Below, one piece after another: positions 1-4,920 of a stretch of 7,707 bases of DNA. The position numbers and the translations under genes were made by a program. The stretch spans positions 1 through 7,707 of the forward strand of contig DAVZHM010000084.1 in NCBI GenBank assembly GCA_052273845.1, read 5' to 3'. Within the stretch, counting starts at the first letter, position 1; every line of letters begins with the position of its first letter. The DNA comes from Fimenecus sp052273845. GTDB taxonomy: Bacteria > Bacillota > Clostridia > Oscillospirales > Acutalibacteraceae. The notes beneath the pieces were generated by a model. That model made no database searches, was not told where the DNA came from, and worked only from the letters and a program-made list of their open reading frames with translations.

Positions 1-239
1 GCTGTAACATTGACACTTAAAATTGTGCCGGGCATCGGTGCTTTTACATCAGTGCCACCGCTTACAGTAACAGCGGGTGCGGCGGGGGCAGCTGCCACCG
101 GTGCCGCGATGGGCGTAGCAACAGGAGCTGCCGCAATGGGCATGGCCGCTGCAGGCGCAACATTGGTGACGATTGCTTCGTTCAATTCATCGACTTCAAC
201 TTCATAATCTTTGCCGTTTAAAGTAACAACATATTTCAT
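1..239 (-). CDS. Biotin carboxyl carrier protein of the decarboxylase, N-terminal part (cut by window edge)
   Basis: This is the separate biotin carrier that would shuttle CO2 from the alpha-subunit active site to the membrane decarboxylase. Seventy-nine residues are visible. A charged N-terminal segment beginning MKYVVTLNGKDYEVEVDE is followed by an Ala/Pro-rich flexible linker (about residues 28-61). Next comes the start of a biotinyl/lipoyl fold, V-K-A-P-M-P-G-T-I at about residues 66-74, which is the classic first strand of BCCP domains. The lysine that carries biotin (A/V-M-K-M motif) lies beyond the left edge and cannot be checked. The ATG at 239 is supported by an AGGGG ribosome binding site 8 nt upstream, against the stop codon of the OadG-like gene. 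Families with this layout include the gamma chains of oxaloacetate, glutaconyl-CoA and methylmalonyl-CoA decarboxylases. The substrate is assigned from the adjacent alpha chain, not from this protein. Confidence 0.9.
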   Translation of the reverse strand, partial: MKYVVTLNGKDYEVEVDELNEAIVTNVAPAAAMPIAAAPVATPIAAPVAAAPAAPAVTVSGGTDVKAPMPGTILSVNVT

Positions 240-251
240 TTTAATTACCCC

Positions 252-659
252 TTACTTTTCAATTGCTTTTATGGACTTGAATTGGAGACGGTTAAGCGGT
301 ATGCCGCTTTCGTGGCTGACGATTGCCATAATTACTGCGGCAGTTTTTTCGTCAACATCATACAAATCCAACTGACCTGTGGAGCAGTTAGCCGGCAACG
401 CAGTTGCCGCCGGGACGGAAACTGTAGCGGCAGGTGCTTTTGCGGGTGCTGTGGCGGGTGCTTTTTCTGCTTTTGCCTTCGGTGCCGATTTTTTCTTTTT
501 CGCACTGCCTTCCACAGCGCGTACGCCTTTGGAAAACAGAAGCACCAAAACGGCAAGCAAAGCGAGAATCAACAAAACAACGACAAAGCCTGTGACGGAA
601 ACATTCAGTGCTTCGGCAGTCGTAATGCCGTTTTCATATTTTAAGGTTAATAAATCCAT
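252..659 (-). CDS. OadG-type small membrane subunit of a Na+-translocating decarboxylase
   Basis: This 135-residue protein fits the gamma/delta chain that anchors and assembles the soluble carboxyltransferase and biotin carrier on the membrane beta subunit. One hydrophobic segment (about residues 21-43, very rich in V and L) follows a short outward-facing N terminus. After it come a basic Lys/Ala/Pro linker (about 52-90) and a conserved cytoplasmic tail. That tail, D-E-K-T-A-A-V-I-M-A-I-V at about 103-114 then R-L-Q-F-K-S-I-K at 124-131, is the typical OadG ending. The ATG at 659 has a GGAG ribosome binding site that begins right after the alpha-chain stop (TGA at 675-673), leaving only 13 nt between the genes. 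Its own TAA (254-252) abuts the ribosome binding site of the biotin carrier. The family is clear. OadG versus methylmalonyl-CoA decarboxylase delta is decided only by the neighbouring alpha chain. Confidence 0.88.
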   Translation of the reverse strand: MDLLTLKYENGITTAEALNVSVTGFVVVLLILALLAVLVLLFSKGVRAVEGSAKKKKSAPKAKAEKAPATAPAKAPAATVSVPAATALPANCSTGQLDLYDVDEKTAAVIMAIVSHESGIPLNRLQFKSIKAIEK

Positions 660-672
660 ATCCGTTCACTCC

Positions 673-2052
673 TCAGTCAATTTTTTGAATGGCGTAGGTG
701 AAGGTGTTTTTCTTCTGTTCGTCACGCTTATCAAAGAACGCTTCGGCTTGCGTCGGGAATGCAATGTAAGAAAGTACATCTTCATCGCTGTGCGCTTTTT
801 CACCGATTTCTTTTTTGGCTTTTTCAAAACCGGGTTCCAAAGTATCGGCAAAACGACAGGTGATGGGTTCATCATCGCCAAGCACTTTCTTCTGCAAGTC
901 CTTGTCAATTTCGCCGGGAGCTTTGCCGTATTCGCCGCGGATATAGGCTTTTACTTCTTTGGAAATGTTTTTATAGCGTTCGCCTGCAAGCACGTTTGCA
1001 GTTGCCTGTACGCCGACCATTTGGCTCATCGGGGTAACAAGGGGCGGGTAGCCGAGGTCTTTTCTGACTCGCGGTGTTTCCGCAAGCACTTCGGGGAACT
1101 TGTCCATTTTATTCTGCGCGGTTAACTGCGCAACCAGGTTGGAAAGCATACCGCCGGGGACTTGATAATTCAGCGCATCGGTATCGGTGGAAAGCACCAC
1201 GGGGTTCAACTGACCGCTCTTCAAAAATTCGGATTTAATCGGCTTGAAGAAATCGTTGATTTCTTTCAATACTGCCATATCCAAATCGACTTCGTAGCCT
1301 TCCTGCTTGAGTGCGTATGCCATTGTTTCCGTCGGAGCTTGCGAAGTGCCGCCCGAGAAAGAAGAAATGGCAGTATCAATAATATCACAACCGGCTTCCA
1401 CAGCCTTTTGCAAGGTGAGCATGCCGAGACCTGTAGTGGAGTGCGTATGGAGGATAATCGGCACTTTGACATTTTCTTTCAGTGCTTTTACGGTATCAAA
1501 CGCTTCTTGCGGACCCATAATACCTGCCATATCCTTAATGCAAATGGTTTGGCAACCCATGTTTTCCATATCTTTTGCGAGTTTAACATAGGCTTCGAGA
1601 TTGTGAATCGGGCTTTTTGTGTAGCTGATGGCGCCGGATGCAATAGCGCCGTTTTTCAAGGTTTCATCCACAGCGACTTCAATGTTGCGTACATCGTTGA
1701 GTGCATCGAAAATACGAATGATGTCAATGCCGTTTTCAACAGATTTTTTAACAAACATTCTGACAACATCGTCGGGATAATGTTTATACCCAAGTAAGTT
1801 TTGCCCGCGAAGCAACATTTGCAATTTGGTGTCGGGGCATTTTGCACGGATTTTGCGAAGGCGCTCCCACGGGTCTTCGTTTAAGTATCTAAGGCAGGAA
1901 TCAAAGGTGGCACCGCCCCAGCACTCCAACGAATAATAGCCTGCTTTGTTCATTGTTTCCAAGATGCCCTCGAAGCGTTCATAGGGAAGGCGCGTTGCAA
2001 TCAAAGATTGGTTTGCATCACGCAAAGCAGTTTCAGTAAATTGGACTTTCAT
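673..2052 (-). CDS. oadA: Oxaloacetate decarboxylase alpha chain (carboxyltransferase subunit without biotin domain)
   Basis: This 459-residue cytoplasmic enzyme transfers the carboxyl group of oxaloacetate to biotin, giving pyruvate. It starts with the metal-binding R-D-A-N-Q-S motif (D12). A TIM barrel follows, with Q-M-L-L-R-G-Q-N at about 78-85 and the lysine expected to be carbamylated at K173 (C-I-K-D-M-A-G). The metal-ligand pair is H202/H204 (L-H-T-H-S-T-T-G). The conserved carboxylase C-terminal domain spans roughly 285-445. Klebsiella-type OadA is near 600 residues because it carries a C-terminal biotinyl domain; that domain is absent here and is encoded separately two genes downstream. 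The ATG at 2052 is chosen because a GGAGG site (2061-2065) sits 8 nt before it. A TTG at 2067 in the same frame would place that site inside the gene. The same fold also serves as pyruvate carboxylase subunit B or transcarboxylase 5S. The linked OadG-like gene favours the sodium-pump decarboxylase. Confidence 0.9.
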   Translation of the reverse strand: MKVQFTETALRDANQSLIATRLPYERFEGILETMNKAGYYSLECWGGATFDSCLRYLNEDPWERLRKIRAKCPDTKLQMLLRGQNLLGYKHYPDDVVRMFVKKSVENGIDIIRIFDALNDVRNIEVAVDETLKNGAIASGAISYTKSPIHNLEAYVKLAKDMENMGCQTICIKDMAGIMGPQEAFDTVKALKENVKVPIILHTHSTTGLGMLTLQKAVEAGCDIIDTAISSFSGGTSQAPTETMAYALKQEGYEVDLDMAVLKEINDFFKPIKSEFLKSGQLNPVVLSTDTDALNYQVPGGMLSNLVAQLTAQNKMDKFPEVLAETPRVRKDLGYPPLVTPMSQMVGVQATANVLAGERYKNISKEVKAYIRGEYGKAPGEIDKDLQKKVLGDDEPITCRFADTLEPGFEKAKKEIGEKAHSDEDVLSYIAFPTQAEAFFDKRDEQKKNTFTYAIQKID

Positions 2053-2120
2053 AGTCAGTTCCTCCAAACGTTTTGAATTCGATAAAATATAAAATCCAAA
2101 TCTTCTCCAGTTTAATATGA

Positions 2121-2149
2121 ATTATACAATATATAGTTTTTTAATTCAA
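2121..2149 (-). promoter_or_regulatory. Sigma-A promoter of the decarboxylase operon
   Basis: On the minus strand a TTGAAT -35 box (2149-2144, 4 of 6 consensus) is separated by exactly 17 nt from a perfect TATAAT -10 box (2126-2121). Transcription would start near 2114, giving a leader of about 60 nt before the alpha-chain ATG at 2052. No riboswitch-like structure was recognised in that leader. The surrounding DNA is strongly AT-rich, as expected for a promoter region. No start-site data are available, so the assignment rests on box quality and spacing. Confidence 0.75.
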
Positions 2150-2187
2150 TACAAAAAACATAAGTTGTGAATTTTTGGGAAAAAGAC

Positions 2188-2241
2188 AAAAAAATCGGCA
2201 AATCGCGCAATTCTTTTTGTTAAGAATTTAACGACTTGCCG
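2188..2241 (-). terminator. Intrinsic terminator of the glycosidase-flavoenzyme-membrane protein unit
   Basis: The outer stem pairs CGGCAAGTCG (2241-2232) with CGATTTGCCG (2205-2196): 10 bp with one G-U pair, followed directly by A and seven T on the minus strand (2194-2188). Inside the loop lies a second perfect 7-bp stem, AATTCTT (2228-2222) with AAGAATT (2215-2209), with a 6-nt loop. The left arm covers the final codons of the membrane-protein gene, and the gene's TAA lies between the two stems. The structure separates this unit from the decarboxylase promoter that follows. Confidence 0.85.
2217..2234. promoter_or_regulatory. Candidate Rex-type operator
   Basis: The plus strand reads TTGTTAAGAATTTAACGA. 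The clostridial Rex consensus, as known from the literature, is TTGTTAA-N4-TTAACAA, so 13 of 14 defined positions match; the only miss is G for A at 2233. Rex is an NADH-sensing repressor of fermentation genes. The site lies about 70 bp upstream of the -35 box of the decarboxylase operon. It also overlaps the terminator and the stop codon of the upstream gene, so part of the symmetry may be shared with hairpin constraints. Position is unusual for a simple repressor, which keeps confidence modest. Confidence 0.4.
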
Positions 2242-2830
2242 AAAGTTCCTGAAAAAGTTGTTTTTTATTGTGTCGAAATTCGCGGTAAATCCACACAAAA
2301 CTTAAAATCCAAGCGAGGAGTACCGCCGCAAAAAAATCAATGCGACCAAGAGGGAAAAAAGCGACAAATCGGAAAAAACGCGGCGCATAATAATGCGTGT
2401 TCAGCATAATCCATTCAAGAACGATAATACTTCTTGCAAAGGGCAATGCGGCAACAACGCTGTAACAAAGGCAGGCGATTTGCGGTGACCAATGCTTCGG
2501 CCACCGCAGCATTCCTGCTTTGCCAAGGTCCGGATTGTCGTATGTTAAATCGGAAAGATAACGCTTCGGGCTTGTGATTTCGGTGGACCGCCTCGGTTTG
2601 TAACGGTAAAACGCGTACCAAGCCATGAGTGTATAAAACGCTAAAGTAAGCAGATTGACACCGATTAGCGTGCCCCACCCGACAGAGTGTATTAACACCA
2701 ACGGATTACCCTCTAAAGCCAAGTCCGGCGTTGCAAGGTAGGTAAGCAATAAATCTGCGGCGGTAATTTCCGTGTATAATAGCGTAAAGACCCAAAACCT
2801 AACTTTATTTTTGTCACGATAGCACATCAT
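2228..2830 (-). CDS. Multi-pass membrane protein of unknown function
   Basis: The protein has 200 residues and about four hydrophobic segments (roughly 12-33, 53-75, 115-141 and 164-184). A polar, basic loop lies at about 77-113 and the C terminus is charged. Near the end of the first segment it has A-D-L-L-L-T followed by L-E-G-N-P-L (about 25-44). This D...T...E-x-N-P pattern recalls small uncharacterised membrane families such as DUF5658, but that is a resemblance and not an assignment. The ATG at 2830 overlaps the flavoenzyme stop (A-TGA-TG, 4-nt overlap). Only a weak GGGA lies upstream, so translation probably depends on coupling; the next codon is also ATG. It is the last gene of its unit and ends inside the terminator. 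A role in transport or membrane association for the linked enzymes is possible but nothing in the sequence proves it. It lacks signatures of the large transporter families. Confidence 0.8.
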   Translation of the reverse strand: MMCYRDKNKVRFWVFTLLYTEITAADLLLTYLATPDLALEGNPLVLIHSVGWGTLIGVNLLTLAFYTLMAWYAFYRYKPRRSTEITSPKRYLSDLTYDNPDLGKAGMLRWPKHWSPQIACLCYSVVAALPFARSIIVLEWIMLNTHYYAPRFFRFVAFFPLGRIDFFAAVLLAWILSFVWIYREFRHNKKQLFQELSASR

Positions 2831-4902
2831 TTCAAGTCCCGTGCGACGCTGTACCCTTGTGCGGTTGCATCGGCAATTCTGCCTGTTTTTTCAGCGTCAC
2901 CAATACAGTAAAGGCGCGGATATTGCGATTTTAAAAGTGTGTACAGCGTATTATCTGACCGAACACCCAAAGAGAGCACAACAAAATCGGCACCCACTTT
3001 TTTCGTTTGATTGGTTTTGGTGTCTTGTAAGGTAATGCTGTCCTCTTGAATGGAGCACAGTTTGTGCACAGGGAAAAATTCGGTGCCGGCCGCCTCTAAA
3101 CGAGGCATACAATCATCAATATGTTGCATCCAAGTACCGGGGGCGATTGTATCTGCCATTTCGACCACCGTTACACGGTTGCCTTGTTCATTGAGGAGTT
3201 CGGCGGTTTCCAATCCTGTCATACCTGAACCGATAACAGCGACTTTTTTATTTGAAAGTTTTACAGTGCCGTTGAGGATTTCGGTTGTGGTGCAGACATT
3301 CGGCAAATCCACCCCTTGAATCGAACACGGTTTTACAGAAGATGCACCTGTTGCAACAATAACCGCATAAGGCGAAAGGGAAGCAATCAATTCGGGCGAC
3401 GCTTCGGTGTTGTAACGAATTTGGGCGCCGTTTTGCTTGGCGGCATGGAGTAAATCCGCGATACACCAATCAATTTTTTCTTTCAGCGGCGGTTTGTTAG
3501 CGAGTTGCAACTGACCGCCCGCTTCGCTTTGCTTTTCCAATATAATCGGTTTAAAACCGCGTTTCCCCAAAGTTTCTGCAGCGGAAAGTCCTGCGGGGCC
3601 TGCACCGATTATAACAACCGTTCTGCCGTCTCCATCGCGGGAGAGCAGTTCTTTTTCATGTCCCAATTTCGGATTGACCGAGCAGTTTGCGTGCGAGCCT
3701 TTATAGGCGTTGTTTTGCATACTTTCCATACAGTAAAGGCAACATATGCAACGCTTGATTTCGTCTGCCTTGCCGTTTTTGGCTTTATTCGTCCAATGCG
3801 GGTCGGCAATGTGCGGTCTGCCGAGGCAAACAAAGTCCTGTATGCCTTCTTCCAGTTGTTGTTCTGCTTGTTCGGGGGAACGAATCAAGTTTGCCGCCAA
3901 AACGGGAATGGAAACTTCCTTTTTAACAGCTGCCGCCATATATTTGCGCCAACCGGGTTCAAATGAAGTCGGTTCCAACCAATAATTGTATGTATCGTAC
4001 CCGGCGGAAGAAACATCAATGGCATCTGCGCCTGCTTTTTCGATGGCTTTAGCCATTTTCACGCCGTCCTCGAGTGTGTAGCCGATGCCCGGTCTACCGA
4101 TTTCTTTATAACATTCATCAACAGAAAGCCGTACAATCACAGGGTAATCTTTTCCGCAGGCGGATTTGATACCCGCGAGGATTTCCAAAAGAAAACGCAT
4201 ACGGTTTTCAAATGTGCCGCCGTAGCAATCCGTGCGTTGATTGGTATACGGACTTAAAAACTGCTGAATTAAATATCCGTGTGCGGCGTGCAGTTCCACG
4301 CCGTCCGCGCCCGCTTTTTGTGCACGCACCGCGCCGTCAATAAACTGTTGAATAATTTTCTTTACTTCTTGGGTGGACATTTCGCGGTTCAAACTGTTCG
4401 CAGAATACGCACGCGCACACTGCGAGGGAGATACGGTTTTTAAAACCAAATCTTTTTCCATCATTTTTTTGCCGATGGGGGCGACTTTGAAAAACATCTT
4501 GTCATAGCAGTTCCCAAGCAGACGGTGCATTGCAATGGAAACCGGCACTGTGCCCACCAAAAGGCCGAGATTTTGCCTGCCCGGGTGGTGAAGTTGTATA
4601 AACATCTTTGTTCCGTGACGGTGCACACGGTCAATCATTTCTTTTAAAGGAGCAATATGATAATCGTGGCTTATAGCAAGTTGTGCAAATGCCGAAGCAC
4701 CGCTGAAATCATTGACACGCGCGATTTCCGTAACAATCAAACCCGTACCGCCGATGGCGCGTTCTTCATAATAATCCATCATTTTTTCGGTGGGTGTACC
4801 GTCGAATTGCCCGAAACCGAGCATCATCGGGGGCATTACCACACGGTTTTTAATCTCCACATTGCCGATTTTGCCGGGGGTAAACAGTTTTTCGTATGCC
4901 AT
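2827..4902 (-). CDS. NADH:flavin oxidoreductase, FadH/BaiC-like (FMN, 4Fe-4S, FAD)
   Basis: This 691-residue cytoplasmic ene-reductase-type enzyme passes electrons from NAD(P)H through FAD and an iron-sulfur cluster to FMN, which reduces an activated C=C bond. Residues 1-370 form the old-yellow-enzyme barrel. It opens with K-L-F-T-P-G and carries H-P-G-R-Q (106-110), H-A-A-H-G-Y-L (205-211, with H205, H208 and Y210 near FMN) and the Y-G-G-T-F-E-N-R signature (227-234). The cluster cysteines are C385, C388, C391 and C407, with an extra C387. The FAD site is G-A-G-P-A-G (433-438). A second dinucleotide site is G-S-G-M-T-G (558-563), and C-I-G-D-A (666-670) contacts FAD. About 40 residues more than in E. 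coli FadH lie between 110 and 158. The ATG at 4902 has an AGGAGA site 8 nt upstream, 15 nt after the glycosidase stop. The substrate is unknown: dienoyl-CoA, bile-acid enone, cinnamate-type enoates or amine demethylation are all possible in this family. Confidence 0.92.
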   Translation of the reverse strand: MAYEKLFTPGKIGNVEIKNRVVMPPMMLGFGQFDGTPTEKMMDYYEERAIGGTGLIVTEIARVNDFSGASAFAQLAISHDYHIAPLKEMIDRVHRHGTKMFIQLHHPGRQNLGLLVGTVPVSIAMHRLLGNCYDKMFFKVAPIGKKMMEKDLVLKTVSPSQCARAYSANSLNREMSTQEVKKIIQQFIDGAVRAQKAGADGVELHAAHGYLIQQFLSPYTNQRTDCYGGTFENRMRFLLEILAGIKSACGKDYPVIVRLSVDECYKEIGRPGIGYTLEDGVKMAKAIEKAGADAIDVSSAGYDTYNYWLEPTSFEPGWRKYMAAAVKKEVSIPVLAANLIRSPEQAEQQLEEGIQDFVCLGRPHIADPHWTNKAKNGKADEIKRCICCLYCMESMQNNAYKGSHANCSVNPKLGHEKELLSRDGDGRTVVIIGAGPAGLSAAETLGKRGFKPIILEKQSEAGGQLQLANKPPLKEKIDWCIADLLHAAKQNGAQIRYNTEASPELIASLSPYAVIVATGASSVKPCSIQGVDLPNVCTTTEILNGTVKLSNKKVAVIGSGMTGLETAELLNEQGNRVTVVEMADTIAPGTWMQHIDDCMPRLEAAGTEFFPVHKLCSIQEDSITLQDTKTNQTKKVGADFVVLSLGVRSDNTLYTLLKSQYPRLYCIGDAEKTGRIADATAQGYSVARDLK

Positions 4903-4920
4903 AGTGATTTTCTCCTATTA
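4903..4920 (-). promoter_or_regulatory. Ribosome binding site and tandem stop between glycosidase and flavoenzyme
   Basis: The glycosidase ends in TAA (4920-4918) followed in frame by TAG (4917-4915). That TAG is the start of the TAGGAGA ribosome binding site (4917-4911) of the flavoenzyme, 8 nt before its ATG. There is no room for a promoter or terminator here, so the two genes should share a transcript. Confidence 0.75.

Noticed and set aside
62..470. GC-rich, repetitive-looking stretches (Ala/Pro codons) as a possible DNA repeat
   Set aside because: They encode the Ala/Pro/Lys linkers of the biotin carrier and OadG-like protein, which are typical of these families, and no regular DNA repeat unit is seen.
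379..1125. Plus-strand open frame of 248 codons
   Set aside because: It lies antisense to the OadG-like and OadA genes and crosses their junction. Its translation is low-complexity Ala/Phe-rich with no recognisable domain and no ribosome binding site.
1162..1797. Plus-strand open frame of 211 codons
   Set aside because: It is fully antisense to the well-conserved OadA coding region. The composition is rich in His, Cys and Phe, as expected from reading the opposite strand.
2053..2067. TTG at 2067 as alternative start of oadA
   Set aside because: The GGAGG ribosome binding site lies inside that extension and is ideally spaced for the ATG at 2052.
2165..2182. Second Rex-like site (TTGTGAA at 2165-2171)
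   Set aside because: Only the left half is present; the right half reads TTGGGAA and does not complete the palindrome.
3505..3966. Plus-strand open frame of 153 codons
   Set aside because: It is antisense to the flavoenzyme, including its cluster motif, so it is a shadow frame.
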